A DNA stretch of 36,252 bases from an uncultured Pseudomonadales bacterium (GTDB taxonomy: Bacteria; Pseudomonadota; Gammaproteobacteria; Pseudomonadales; IMCC2047): the NCBI GenBank assembly GCA_947258415.1, contig CAMYIF010000006.1, positions 1 to 36,252 on the forward strand. The letters are read 5' to 3'. Position 1 is the stretch's first letter; every line of letters starts with the position of its first letter. The notes below the pieces were generated by a model, which was given only the letters and a program-made list of their open reading frames with translations, had not been told where the DNA came from and did no database searches. Positions 6,842-16,345 of the stretch are shown here, piece after piece. The position numbers and the translations under genes were made by a program.

Positions 6842-9800
6842 ATGACCCTAAGAAAAATCAGAGGCGCCATCCCCTACTTGCTGGTCGTTTTCCTTAACGC
6901 TTTTATCGACCTTGGACACAAGATCACCGTCCAAAATACAGTGTTCAAGGTCTACGACGGCGATACGCAAATAATTTTAACGGCCATTCTGAATGGCCTG
7001 ATCCTGCTACCCTTTATTCTGCTATTTAGCCCGAGTGCCTTCGTCGCCGACAAATACCCCAAAAACCGGGTAATACGTTTTACCGCCTGTGCAGCCGTTG
7101 TCCTCACCATTGCAATTACTGCCTGTTATTACCTGGGCTGGTTCTGGCCGGCATTCGTGATGACCTTTTTGCTGGCTGTTCAATCGGCTTTCTACTCGCC
7201 AGCCAAGTACGGTTATATTAAATCACTGTTTGGCAAGGACAATCTCGGCGAAGCCAATGGTTACGTACAAGCGGTTACCATCGTTGCCATATTGCTTGGA
7301 ACCTTTACTTTCTCGATCTTTTTCGAATCCCTTTACCCGGCCAGTTCAACCGATTCAAGTGATATTCTAAAAGCCATAGCGCCGGTCGGCTGGCTGCTGA
7401 TAATTAACAGCCTGTTCCAACTCGTTTTGGCTTACCAGCTACCAAGGAAAGAAGAGAAAGACGAAGCCAGCCGGTTCAACTGGAAAGCCTATATCAGGGG
7501 CGGACTGGTCGTTGAAGACCTGGTACCGGTCATTTCGCGTGAAACCATACGCCTGTCAATGATCGGTCTTGCCGTATTCTGGTCGGTCGGCCAGGTGTTG
7601 CTTGCGTCATTTCCTGCCTTTGCCAAGGAAACGATGGGTGTTTTCAACACGGTTACGATACAGGGCACACTGGCGGCGACCGGTGTCGGCATTGCCATTG
7701 GCGCTTCCCTGGCGGCCCGCTGGTCACGTCATCATATCGAAACCGGATTGATCCCCATGGGTGCTACCGGTCTTGGCCTGGGACTACTTATGCTGCCCAA
7801 TATTACGTCCGTTCCCGGGCACGTGGCTAATTTCCTGTTTATCGGCATAACGGGAGGATTATTTGTTGTCCCGCTCAACGCGTTGATCCAGTTTTATGCC
7901 CGCGAAAATGAAATTGGCAAGGTACTTGCGGCCAACAACCTGGTCCAGAATATCTGCATGTTCAGCGCACTGACGTTGACAGTTGTATTCTCTCTCGCCG
8001 GTCTGGGCGGAAAAAACATCCTGGTCCTGACTGCGATCGCTGCAATTCTTGGCAGCGGATATACCATCTATAAATTACCCCAAAGTCTGGTCCGGCTGGT
8101 CCTGGGGGCGCTGGTTTCCGGTTTGTACAAGGTTAACGTCCAGGGTCTTAAAAATATGCCCGAGGACGGAGGCGTACTCCTGCTTGGCAATCATATCAGC
8201 TGGGTTGACTGGGCCATTGTCCAGATAGCCAGTCCACGCCCGGTACATTTTGTCATGCTCAAAAATATCTATGATCGCTGGTATTTGAACTGGTTTTTCA
8301 GGTTATTTGGCACCATTCCCATCGCACCCGGTTCGGGCAGTGGCAAATCCTTGCAACAGGTTAGCGGGTTGCTCAATAAAGGCCACGTGGTTTGTCTTTT
8401 CCCGGAAGGTTCTATCAGTCGGAATGGTCACCTCGGTGAATTCAGGCGCGGCTATGAAAGAGCCTGCGCCGAGGCGAATCAGCATGTAGTGATACTGCCT
8501 TTTTACCTGCGTGGCCTCTGGGGCAGCCAGTTTTCCCGTTCATCCCGGAAGCTGAAAAGTATTCGCAGTCACTTACTCGGCATGCATATTATTGTTGCCT
8601 TTGGCAAACCCTTGCCCAGGGATATTAAAGCTGACGTACTCAAGCGTCGCGTACTGGACCTGTCAATTAGCTCGTGGCAGGAATATGTAAACACCCTGCC
8701 CAGCCTTCCACACGCCTGGATCGAAACCGTCAAGCGCCTGGGCAATGACATGATGATAGTCGACTCGTCGGGAACCATGTTGTCCGCGAACCAGTCACTT
8801 GCCCGGGGAATAGCTTTCTCGCGGCGTATTCGTAAAAACAGCTCCCAGCTTAATATCGGGCTGATACTCCCCACCGGCATTGATGCCATATTGGCCAATA
8901 TGGCCACCCTGTTGTGTGGTAAAACCGCGGTAAACCTGAACTATACGGTGAGTGATGAACTGATTAGGGCAGCTATTGAAGAGGCTGAAATTCGCACCGT
9001 TTACACAACAAAATCTTTTCTGGAAAAACTGGAAAAAAAAGGCACGCACCTGACTCCGGTGCTGGCGGGTATCCGTGTGGTTTGCCTGGACGAGCTTAAT
9101 CTCGGTATTGGTAAAACAGAAAGGCTGAGCACATTGACCGCGGTCAGGCTGTTGCCGGCCTGGGGTTTGAAACGGCTCTATTGTCACCCGGTCGACGCAA
9201 ATTCAGCGGCGGCTATCCTTTTTACCGGTTCTCCCGACGGACCCACCAACGGCGTTATGCTAAGCCACCGCAATATCATGGCTAACCTGAAACAGGTTTC
9301 CGATGTGCTTAACACCCAGGAGCAGGACGTTATCATGGCTTCGCTGCCCATGTTTCACCCTTTTGGGTTAACCGTGACTCAGTTTATGCCGCTGATCGAA
9401 GGCTTACCCATTGTCTACCACGACGAGCCCACGCAGGTTCTGAATATTGCCAGGGCAATTGCAAAATACAGGGTAACAGTGCTCTGTAGTACAACGACCT
9501 ACCTGCGTTTGTTTATACGCAACGAGAAGGTACACCCGCTGATGCTTGGCAGCCTGCGTGTGGTGGTAGCGGGTGGAGAAAAACTGAGACTCGGTGTTCG
9601 GGACGCCTTCAAGGCAAAGTTCAACAAGGATATCCTGGAGGGTTATGGCACCACCGAAACGACACCCGTCGCCAGCGTGAACCTGCCTGACACGCTGGAC
9701 CTTAATTACTGGAAAGTCCAGGTTGGCGGCAAACCCGGCACGGTTGGCATGGCCTTGCCCGGTTCCAATTTTAAAATAGTCGACCCCAAAACATTAGAGG

Positions 9801-9994
9801 AATTACCTACGGGGACCAAAGGTATGATTCTTATCGGTGGGGCCCAGGTGATGCTGGGTTACCTTAACAACCCCGAAAAAACAGCCAGGGTAATCAGGGA
9901 AATCGATGGTAATCGCTGGTTTGTCACCGGTAACAAAGGCAGCCTCGATGAGGATGGTTTCCTGACCATTAGCGATCGTTATCCCCGTCAGTAA
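6842..9994 (+). CDS. LplT-PlsC-AMP-ligase fusion (Aas-like), ligase domain degenerate and truncated
   Basis: A protein of about 1,050 residues with three parts. Residues 1-~415 are an MFS transporter of the LplT type (LVVFLNAFIDLGHKITVQN, AVQSAFYSPAKYGY). Residues ~430-620 are a PlsC acyltransferase with the NHISWVDWA (HX4D) and LFPEGSISRNG motifs intact. The rest resembles acyl-ACP synthetase. Such fusions flip lysophospholipid inward and re-acylate it. Here the ligase part is damaged: the A3 loop reads FTGSPDGPTNGVMLSH, with Asn (codon 9248-9250) where the Lys of the TPKGV consensus belongs. The TGD aspartate is Asn (TGNKG, codon 9932-9934). The chain stops at DRYPRQ, just where the mobile C-terminal subdomain with the catalytic Lys should begin. 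No continuation is seen in other frames downstream. The ATG at 6842 is preferred; an in-frame TTG at 6833 is possible. Confidence 0.85.
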   Translation: MTLRKIRGAIPYLLVVFLNAFIDLGHKITVQNTVFKVYDGDTQIILTAILNGLILLPFILLFSPSAFVADKYPKNRVIRFTACAAVVLTIAITACYYLGWFWPAFVMTFLLAVQSAFYSPAKYGYIKSLFGKDNLGEANGYVQAVTIVAILLGTFTFSIFFESLYPASSTDSSDILKAIAPVGWLLIINSLFQLVLAYQLPRKEEKDEASRFNWKAYIRGGLVVEDLVPVISRETIRLSMIGLAVFWSVGQVLLASFPAFAKETMGVFNTVTIQGTLAATGVGIAIGASLAARWSRHHIETGLIPMGATGLGLGLLMLPNITSVPGHVANFLFIGITGGLFVVPLNALIQFYARENEIGKVLAANNLVQNICMFSALTLTVVFSLAGLGGKNILVLTAIAAILGSGYTIYKLPQSLVRLVLGALVSGLYKVNVQGLKNMPEDGGVLLLGNHISWVDWAIVQIASPRPVHFVMLKNIYDRWYLNWFFRLFGTIPIAPGSGSGKSLQQVSGLLNKGHVVCLFPEGSISRNGHLGEFRRGYERACAEANQHVVILPFYLRGLWGSQFSRSSRKLKSIRSHLLGMHIIVAFGKPLPRDIKADVLKRRVLDLSISSWQEYVNTLPSLPHAWIETVKRLGNDMMIVDSSGTMLSANQSLARGIAFSRRIRKNSSQLNIGLILPTGIDAILANMATLLCGKTAVNLNYTVSDELIRAAIEEAEIRTVYTTKSFLEKLEKKGTHLTPVLAGIRVVCLDELNLGIGKTERLSTLTAVRLLPAWGLKRLYCHPVDANSAAAILFTGSPDGPTNGVMLSHRNIMANLKQVSDVLNTQEQDVIMASLPMFHPFGLTVTQFMPLIEGLPIVYHDEPTQVLNIARAIAKYRVTVLCSTTTYLRLFIRNEKVHPLMLGSLRVVVAGGEKLRLGVRDAFKAKFNKDILEGYGTTETTPVASVNLPDTLDLNYWKVQVGGKPGTVGMALPGSNFKIVDPKTLEELPTGTKGMILIGGAQVMLGYLNNPEKTARVIREIDGNRWFVTGNKGSLDEDGFLTISDRYPRQ

Positions 9995-10050
9995 AGCCCG
10001 CGATAGCGAACCCGATACATTAGCCGGGCATAAGGGGTGCCCGTCAATCG

Positions 10051-10299
10051 TTAGTCATCTTTAGACCGGATAACGTCTATGGTTTGACCGTTAAACGCTA
10101 CCCGGTCTCCGACACTTATTTTTTTTCGTTTTCTTGACTCGATAGCGCCATTAACTCGCACCTGGCCCTCGGCAATAAAATACTTGGCTTCACCACCGCT
10201 TGACGCCAGATTAGCGGCCTTTAGCAGCTTGTATAGTTCGATATACTCGCCCTTGATCGCAAGAGCGGAATCCGCATGATTATTATTTTTAGTATTCAT
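10051..10299 (-). CDS. S4-domain RNA-binding protein, YbcJ/RlbA-like
   Basis: An 82-residue protein that is almost entirely an S4 fold: EYIELYKLLKAANLASSGGE, AKYFIAEGQVRVNGAIESRK, and a basic KRKKISVGDRVAFNG end. The pattern of YbcJ-type proteins, thought to bind structured RNA such as ribosomal RNA, is clear. The start ATG at 10299 lies 85 bases from the ATG of the divergent phosphoribosyltransferase gene, so the two probably share a promoter region. It runs convergently to the Aas-like gene with only 56 bases between their stops. The N-terminal 12 residues (Asn-rich) are not part of the domain and could be an overextension. Confidence 0.8.
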   Translation of the reverse strand: MNTKNNNHADSALAIKGEYIELYKLLKAANLASSGGEAKYFIAEGQVRVNGAIESRKRKKISVGDRVAFNGQTIDVIRSKDD

Positions 10300-10384
10300 T
10301 CAGTCCCGGCTAGCCTGTTCTATACTCTGGTGATGGAAATGTGGCCCTCGACGGGCCGTGAAACCTGTATCCGTGAGTGTGCTT

Positions 10385-10966
10385 ATGCAAAATAAAACTT
10401 ATATCACAGCCCGGCAATTATTACGCGATTCCTTTGAGCTGGGTATCAAAATACTGGAAAGCGGTTTCAGGCCGAGCTTTATTATCGGCGTATGGCGAGG
10501 CGGTACCCCTGTAGGTATTGCCGTTCAGGAATTACTCGAATTCTGCGGCGTGCCCTCGGATCATATTTCAATACGCACGTCTTCCTACACCGGTATAGGT
10601 AAACGCAAAAACAGGGTTCGCGTGCACGGCCTGGATTATATCGTCGACAATATTAATGCCGAAGATTCATTGCTGATTATCGATGATGTGCATGATACCG
10701 GTCACAGCATCCAGGAAATTATCCGGCAGATAAAACTCAAATGCAGGAAGAACACCCCCGAACAGATCCGTGTGGCCACCCTGTATTTCAAACCGGAAAT
10801 TAGCCGGGTTGATTTCGAGCCCGATTACTATATTCATGCCACCAATGACTGGCTGATATTCCCGCACGAATTAGCCGGGCTGAACCAGTACGAGGTAAAT
10901 GCAAACAAACCGGATATAGACCATATCAAAAGCTGGCTGCTCGAACATGCGAAAACCAACGACTGA
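10385..10966 (+). CDS. Purine-type phosphoribosyltransferase
   Basis: A 193-residue protein with the type I PRTase fold. The PRPP loop is SLLIIDDVHDTGHSIQEII with the double Asp; the pyrophosphate loop is IIGVWRGGTPVGIAVQELL; and the hood region has FEPDYYIHATNDWLIFPHE, as in hypoxanthine- and xanthine-guanine enzymes. It likely salvages a 6-oxopurine base with PRPP, although family members of this subgroup are mostly uncharacterised. An upstream in-frame GTG at 10358 would add nine residues (MKPVSVSVL); ATG at 10385 is preferred because GAG lies seven bases before it and the conserved part starts right after it. A TATACT at 10321-10326 may be its -10 box, without a convincing -35. Confidence 0.8.
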   Translation: MQNKTYITARQLLRDSFELGIKILESGFRPSFIIGVWRGGTPVGIAVQELLEFCGVPSDHISIRTSSYTGIGKRKNRVRVHGLDYIVDNINAEDSLLIIDDVHDTGHSIQEIIRQIKLKCRKNTPEQIRVATLYFKPEISRVDFEPDYYIHATNDWLIFPHELAGLNQYEVNANKPDIDHIKSWLLEHAKTND

Positions 10967-11017
10967 ATATAAACCTTTCGTTATACCGGCTGGTTACAAC
11001 CGGGGATGATTTAATAT

Positions 11018-11045
11018 GGGTGACAGGTACGGATTCCCGTCACCC
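11018..11045. terminator. Stem-loop between the convergent PRTase and ald genes
   Basis: GGGTGAC (11018-11024) and GTCACCC (11039-11045) form a perfect 7-base stem around a 14-base loop, lying between two converging stops. It lacks a strong T-run on either strand, so it may be a weak bidirectional terminator. Confidence 0.4.
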
Positions 11046-11062
11046 CTTGATTCCGTTGGCTT

Positions 11063-12181
11063 TCAGCTATTCAGGGCTTCTACTGCCGGCACGTAAGGGT
11101 AGCCCAGGGCATCCGAAACTGCCTTGTAGGTAACCATGCCGCGATGGACATTCAGGCCATTTAACAGGTTTGCGTTTTCGAGCAGGGCCTGTTTAGGCCC
11201 CTTGTTGGCCAGCGCCACGGAAAAGGGCATGGTTGCATTATTCAGGGCAATCGTCGAGGTACGCGCGACACCACCGGGCATGTTGGCCACGCAGTAGTGA
11301 ATAATGTCATCGACGACATAGGTTGGGTCTCGATGAGTGGTCGCTTTCGAGGTTTCAAAACAGCCGCCCTGGTCAATGGCAACGTCGACGATCACGGACC
11401 CGGCACGCATCCTTGAAAGATGTTCTTTGCGAACCAGTTTGGGCGCAGCAGCACCGGGAATAAGCACGCCGCCAATAATGACATCGGCGGTGGCAGAGAA
11501 TTTATCGATGGCATCGACGGTAGAATAGGCTGTCTTGATACTGTTACCGAAAATATCGTCCAGCTCGCGCAGGCGATTAAGTGATCGATCCAGCAGGGTA
11601 ACATCAGCACCCATGCCCACCGCCATTTTAGCCGCGTTGGTGCCGACAACGCCGCCGCCAATGATAAGCACCCTGCCCGGGGTCACACCCGGAACGCCAC
11701 CGAGCAGCACACCGGATCCACCCTGGGCTTTTTCCAGGTGATGCGCCGCTGCCTGGATAGACATTCGGCCGGCGACTTCACTCATGGGCGCCAGCAATGG
11801 CAATCCGCCCCGGCCATCGGTAACCGTTTCGTAGGCAATACAGGTTGCGCCGGAAGCCACCAGCAGCTCCGTTTGCCCGGGGTCTGGTGCCAGGTGCAAA
11901 TAGGTATAAAGCAGTTGGCCCTCGCGCAGCATCTTGCATTCATTCGGCTGCGGTTCTTTGACCTTGATGATCATTTCTGCGGAAGCAAATATTTCTTCCG
12001 GTGTATTACTGATGGTTGCACCTGCCGCAATATAGTGTTCGTCCGTGAAATCAATGGCTTTGCCGCCGTTAGTTTCAATCATCACCTGATGACCGTTGGC
12101 AACTAGTTCCTTCACTCCAGCAGGCGTTAAACCGATGCGGTATTCGTGATTCTTTATCTCTTTTGGAACTCCGATTAGCAT
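11063..12181 (-). CDS. ald: Alanine dehydrogenase
   Basis: A 372-residue protein, the normal length for Ald, which interconverts L-alanine and pyruvate plus ammonia with NAD. It shows the N-terminal [20 protein letters not shown] with the substrate Arg, the catalytic region [11 protein letters not shown] with Lys, YLHLAPD with the active His, the signature [18 protein letters not shown], and the NAD-binding [19 protein letters not shown]. The C-terminal part has [20 protein letters not shown]. The start has AGAGG seven bases upstream. It is followed on the same strand, upstream in sequence reading, by argS with a 191-base gap, so it probably has its own promoter. Nitrogen or carbon assimilation via alanine is the likely role. 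Confidence 0.95.
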   Translation of the reverse strand: MLIGVPKEIKNHEYRIGLTPAGVKELVANGHQVMIETNGGKAIDFTDEHYIAAGATISNTPEEIFASAEMIIKVKEPQPNECKMLREGQLLYTYLHLAPDPGQTELLVASGATCIAYETVTDGRGGLPLLAPMSEVAGRMSIQAAAHHLEKAQGGSGVLLGGVPGVTPGRVLIIGGGVVGTNAAKMAVGMGADVTLLDRSLNRLRELDDIFGNSIKTAYSTVDAIDKFSATADVIIGGVLIPGAAAPKLVRKEHLSRMRAGSVIVDVAIDQGGCFETSKATTHRDPTYVVDDIIHYCVANMPGGVARTSTIALNNATMPFSVALANKGPKQALLENANLLNGLNVHRGMVTYKAVSDALGYPYVPAVEALNS

Positions 12182-12372
12182 GATGGGCCTCTGTATTTAT
12201 TTGTTGTTGAAACAGATGTGTTTGCTAGATTAACCCATTTTCGATTGCATTTACCTGTTTTTTTTGGCTTGACCATGATCGGCTTTTAAACCGGGGCTTG
12301 CCCCTTTATCAGGGCACAGGCAGAAGCCCTTGATTTAGCAGGGACAACGAATTTTCGTGCGTATCGATGAGA

Positions 12373-14115
12373 CTACATTCTTTCCATGACTTCGATGCCC
12401 AGCAGGTCCAGACCGGTCGACAACGTCCTTTCGGCCAAATAACAAAGTTCTAGCCGGCTATCACGGGTCTCGGGTTCGATGCCCTCTTTGAGTATCGGAC
12501 AGGCTTCGTAAAAGCGCATGAACTCGCTTGCCAGTTCGTACAAATAAGTACACAGGAAATGCGGGCTGCAATCCCTTGCAACCTGTTCGATAACTTCTTC
12601 AAACTGCAGCATTTTCAGGGCAATGGCGCGCTCGTTATCCGCCTCTACAATTATCTTTCCGGATATCAATGTCCGTGGGTCAATCTGCGCTTTGCGAAAG
12701 ATACTCCGGATCCGGGTATAGGCATACTGCAGGTAAGGCGCGGTATTACCATCAAAACTCAGCATCGAATCCCAGTTAAAAATGTAATCGCTGGTGCGAT
12801 TCTTCGAAAGGTCGGCGTACTTTACCGCACCAATACCAACTTTTCTTGCGACTTCCAGGCTGGTTTCCCCGGTCATTTGCGGGTTCTTGGAGATGACCAG
12901 CTTGCGGGCCCTTTCAACGGCTTCGTCCAGAAGGTGCGCAAGTTTGACACTTCCACCCGCCCTGGTTTTAAACGGTTTGCCATCTTGCCCCATCATTGTC
13001 CCGAAGGCCAGATGTTCAAGCTGAACGCCTTCCCTGGCTAACCCTGCCTTTCGACCAATGGTAAACACCTGCTGCAAATGCAGGGTCTGGCGAGCATCGA
13101 CAAAATAAAGCACCCGGTCGGCCGCCAGCACATCATTTCGATACCGCAAAGCGGCCAGGTCAGAAGTCGCATAAAGGTAGCCACCATCCGATTTTTGCAC
13201 GATGACAGGTGACGGTTTGCCGTCCTTGTCGGCGAATTCATCAAGGAATACCACCTCGGCACCCTGGTCTTTGACCGCCAGCCCCTGCGCCTTGAGATCG
13301 GCGACGACAGCGGGCAAGTCATCGTTGTATTTACTCTCCGGGTAGATATGTTCATGCCCGAGCGTAACATTCAGGCGGCGGTAGATTTCTTCGCTGTGTT
13401 CAACCGAGACGTCGATAAACTGTCGCCAAAGATCCTGGCAATGTGCGTCGCCCGATTGCAGCTTGACTACATTGGATCTGGCTTTATCTGCAAACGCAGG
13501 ATCGGCGTCAAAATGTAACTTTGCTCGCTGGTAAAAGGACTCAAGATCTGCCAGTTCCATGGCCAAATCTGTTTCGCTACTCAGCGTTTCTTCCAGCTCG
13601 GCAATTAACATACCGAACTGTGTACCCCAGTCACCCATATGATTCTGGCGGATGACCTTGTCACCGACAAACTCGAGCACGCGCACTACGCAATCGCCAA
13701 TGATAGTACTTCGCAGGTGGCCCACGTGCATCTCTTTGGCTAAATTGGGGCCCGAATAATCGACCACAACAGTGGCCGGCTTGTTTCGACGGGTAATTCC
13801 CAGATGCTCATCTTTCAGGGCCACCGAGCATTGCTTCGACAGCCATTCGCGATTTAAATGAAAATTGATAAAGCCAGGGCCGGCTATTTCTATTTTTTCG
13901 AAAATATCTACCGACGCCAGGTGATCGATAATCTGGCCCGCAATCGCCCTGGGGGCAGTTTTCAATTTTTTTGCGGCTGGCAAGGCGCCATTTGCCTGGT
14001 AATCGCCAAACTCGGGTTTCGTACTCCGGGTAACCATGGGCGCACAATCACCGGGTAAACCGGCCCTGGACATTGCCCGTTTTACCTGTTCGGATAATAA
14101 TAATCTTAGATTCAT
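12373..14115 (-). CDS. argS: Arginyl-tRNA synthetase
   Basis: A 580-residue class I tRNA synthetase, close to the E. coli length. The N-terminal Add-1 domain is followed by the HIGH-equivalent in [20 protein letters not shown] (about residues 121-140). The catalytic domain includes [18 protein letters not shown], and [20 protein letters not shown] replaces the usual KMSKS region, as in most ArgS proteins. The anticodon-binding helical C-terminus ends [10 protein letters not shown], the normal family end. It charges tRNA-Arg and needs the tRNA for amino-acid activation. A near-consensus -10 (TATACT, + strand 14233-14238) lies about 120 bases upstream of the ATG. Confidence 0.97.
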   Translation of the reverse strand: MNLRLLLSEQVKRAMSRAGLPGDCAPMVTRSTKPEFGDYQANGALPAAKKLKTAPRAIAGQIIDHLASVDIFEKIEIAGPGFINFHLNREWLSKQCSVALKDEHLGITRRNKPATVVVDYSGPNLAKEMHVGHLRSTIIGDCVVRVLEFVGDKVIRQNHMGDWGTQFGMLIAELEETLSSETDLAMELADLESFYQRAKLHFDADPAFADKARSNVVKLQSGDAHCQDLWRQFIDVSVEHSEEIYRRLNVTLGHEHIYPESKYNDDLPAVVADLKAQGLAVKDQGAEVVFLDEFADKDGKPSPVIVQKSDGGYLYATSDLAALRYRNDVLAADRVLYFVDARQTLHLQQVFTIGRKAGLAREGVQLEHLAFGTMMGQDGKPFKTRAGGSVKLAHLLDEAVERARKLVISKNPQMTGETSLEVARKVGIGAVKYADLSKNRTSDYIFNWDSMLSFDGNTAPYLQYAYTRIRSIFRKAQIDPRTLISGKIIVEADNERAIALKMLQFEEVIEQVARDCSPHFLCTYLYELASEFMRFYEACPILKEGIEPETRDSRLELCYLAERTLSTGLDLLGIEVMERM

Positions 14116-14232
14116 TGGTACTATTTACTCTTCGGGATACTCGTCCGGGCTGGCTCTGCAAACCGGTTTTTATTACCTTATTTTATACAGCCTGATCAGG
14201 CCGCGTCGCCGCAGGTTCCTGAAAGGGCGGTT

Positions 14233-14238
14233 AGTATA
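14233..14238 (-). promoter_or_regulatory. Possible -10 box upstream of argS
   Basis: TATACT on the minus strand, preceded by a poor -35 (TTTCCT with a 17-base spacer). It would give a leader of about 110 bases for argS. Weak support. Confidence 0.3.
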
Positions 14239-14355
14239 CCCGAAGCAATTCGTATAGGAAATTTGATCGTTATAACTCGCACCAGGTTGGCTAAACGACC
14301 CATATTTGCTTTAAAATGATAACCCGTTAAATGAAAGTTTCGGTATTAAACAGAA

Positions 14356-14763
14356 ATGAGAGATGTACGTTATCGCATAATATTCAGCGGTAAAATAACC
14401 GATGGTTACAATACTGAGGAAGTAGCGAAAAAACTGGCTGCAATGTTCAACCTGAAAATGGATAACCATGAGCACACGGCCAAACTGGCCAAGCTGATGT
14501 CGCCCTGGCCCGTGGTAGTCAAGCAAGACTTGACCAGGCAGGCGGCATTGAAATACCGGGAAGCATTGGCCAGCGCCGGGGCCATTTGTTCGATTCAAAA
14601 CATGGATGAAGCCTGGGAGATAACCCTCCCCCACAAGGAAAGGCGCAAGGAGCAACGCAGAAAATTCAGGGACCGGCGAGGCTCTCGAAGATCGTCTGCA
14701 ATTATGCCCGATCGCCGCAGAAAACCCGGAAATCGTATAACCGATATACCCTTCGAAGGTTAA
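14356..14763 (+). CDS. Small protein with L7/L12-C-terminal-like domain and arginine-rich tail
   Basis: A 135-residue protein of unknown function. Residues 5-~85 (VRYRIIFSGKITDGYNTEEV, then WPVVVKQDLTRQAALKYREA, then LASAGAICSI) match a recurrent small domain that resembles the C-terminal fold of ribosomal L7/L12 and is often fused to membrane domains (for example RDD proteins) in proteobacteria. Here it stands alone. Residues ~92-125 are strongly basic, with ERRKEQRRKFRDRRGSRR and PDRRRKPGNR, suggesting nucleic-acid, ribosome or membrane-surface binding. It is divergent from argS. Its TAA shares bases with the TAA of the convergent gene (TTAA at 14760-14763). Confidence 0.7.
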   Translation: MRDVRYRIIFSGKITDGYNTEEVAKKLAAMFNLKMDNHEHTAKLAKLMSPWPVVVKQDLTRQAALKYREALASAGAICSIQNMDEAWEITLPHKERRKEQRRKFRDRRGSRRSSAIMPDRRRKPGNRITDIPFEG

Positions 14764-16292
14764 GCGCCGGCACCAGCCTCGGTTTTTATTTTCAATTTTG
14801 CCGGTTTGACGTCCGGGTGAAGGACATTCAACGGAACAGAAAGCCCATAATCACCGACAATTCGTGCGTGCTCGCGCTTAAGCTGCCGAGGTTCCTTTAC
14901 ACCGCAGGAGTGGGCAATAACGCCAACCTCGTATTCCATGTTCTTCTCGTAATTCATCACTCGCACGGCTTTATTTGCTGGGTTAAGCCCTTTTTGCAGT
15001 TCCTTGTTATGCGTAGTGATGCCAGTTGGGCAGGTGTTCTTGTTGCATTGCAATGCCTGGATGCAGCCCAAAGCAAACATAAAGCCACGAGCAGAAACGA
15101 CAAAATCGGCACCCATGCATAGCGCCCACGCCACGTTGGATGGAATTATCATCTTACCGGAACAAATTACTTTAACCCGCTGACGTAAACCGTATTCATT
15201 TAACTTGTCGACCACCAGCGGCAGGCTTTCTTTTAACGGCAAGCCCATATAGTCAATCAGGCTTTGCGGAGCTGCTCCCGTACCGCCTTCGGCGCCATCG
15301 ACCACGAAAAAATCGGGGGCGCAATCAATGCCACGTTCCAGGATTCTTGTGCATAGTCCATCCATGGTCTTGGCGGAGCCTATCACTGTCTTTATGCCAA
15401 CCGGTTTGCCGGTAACTTCGCGCACATGAACAATCATGTCGAGCAGGTCATCATCGCTACGGATATCCTGGTGCCGGTTCGGGCTTATCGAATCGGTCCC
15501 CGGGGCAATACCCCTGATGGCCGCTATCTCGGGTGTGACCTTGCCACCTGGCAACATGCCACCCTTGCCCGGTTTTGCGCCCTGGGCAAGCTTGATTTCA
15601 AACATTTTAACCTGTTCGATTTCCGCTATTTCCCGCAATTTGTCATCGTTCAGGTTGCCGTCAAGGTCTCGCACACCGTACTTGGCCGTACCTATCTGGA
15701 AAACGATGTCCGCACCGCCCTCCAGGTGATAGGGTGACAAGCCGCCTTCACCGGTAGACATCCAGCAACCGGCCATCCGCGCTCCATTGGACAACGCCAG
15801 TACCGCCGGCTTTGAAATGGCACCGAAACTCATTCCCGAAATATGGAAAAGCGAATGCGTCGTATAGGGTTTCCTGCAAGCTTCCCCAATGGTTACGTTT
15901 CCAATTGGCACTGCATCTTCACGCTGGGTCGGATATGGGCAGTTTACAAAATGAACCGAACCGGCAGGCTCTACGTTACGCGTCGATCCAAAGGCAACGG
16001 TGCTGTCGATATTCTTGGCTGCCCGGTAAACCCAGGAACGCTCGGCCCGGTTAAAGGGTAACTCTTCCCGATCCTGGGCAAAGAAATATTGACGAAAGAA
16101 CTCGCCCATGTGTTCAAACATGTAGCGAAATCGACCGATAACCGGATAATTATGCCGTATAGCCTGTACCGTTTGGCTCCGATCCGCTATGTACATGTAG
16201 ACGACGGCTATGATCAATGCCAATATGCCAAAAATAGTTATCAAAACAATGGCGTCGATAAAAATATCGATGAAACCAGCTTCTCTTAACAT
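14760..16292 (-). CDS. Membrane-anchored FMN-dependent glutamate synthase-like protein
   Basis: A 510-residue protein. It begins with one transmembrane helix (about residues 10-35, IVLITIFGILALIIAVVYMY). The rest is the FMN-binding synthase barrel of glutamate synthase: MSFGAISKPAVLALSNGARM, TGEGGLSPYHLEGGADIVFQ, GKGGMLPGGKVTPEIAAIRG, DFFVVDGAEGGTGAAPQ, and the iron-sulfur cysteines in GCIQALQCNKNTCPTGITTH. The glutaminase domain and the C-terminal beta-helix of GltB are absent, so it cannot use glutamine alone. Proteins of this stand-alone YerD-like class are common but their reaction is unknown. The start has GAGGG seven bases before ATG. Confidence 0.85.
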   Translation of the reverse strand: MLREAGFIDIFIDAIVLITIFGILALIIAVVYMYIADRSQTVQAIRHNYPVIGRFRYMFEHMGEFFRQYFFAQDREELPFNRAERSWVYRAAKNIDSTVAFGSTRNVEPAGSVHFVNCPYPTQREDAVPIGNVTIGEACRKPYTTHSLFHISGMSFGAISKPAVLALSNGARMAGCWMSTGEGGLSPYHLEGGADIVFQIGTAKYGVRDLDGNLNDDKLREIAEIEQVKMFEIKLAQGAKPGKGGMLPGGKVTPEIAAIRGIAPGTDSISPNRHQDIRSDDDLLDMIVHVREVTGKPVGIKTVIGSAKTMDGLCTRILERGIDCAPDFFVVDGAEGGTGAAPQSLIDYMGLPLKESLPLVVDKLNEYGLRQRVKVICSGKMIIPSNVAWALCMGADFVVSARGFMFALGCIQALQCNKNTCPTGITTHNKELQKGLNPANKAVRVMNYEKNMEYEVGVIAHSCGVKEPRQLKREHARIVGDYGLSVPLNVLHPDVKPAKLKIKTEAGAGA

Positions 16293-16345
16293 TCCTTAAC
16301 CCTCAATTTTTATTCTGTTTTAATTATTATTATATTTTATAACAT

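Noticed and set aside
12293-12304. GGGGCttGCCCC hairpin between ald and argS as a terminator
   Set aside because: The stem is short and the T-rich tail after it on the minus strand is interrupted; support is too weak to list it as a terminator.
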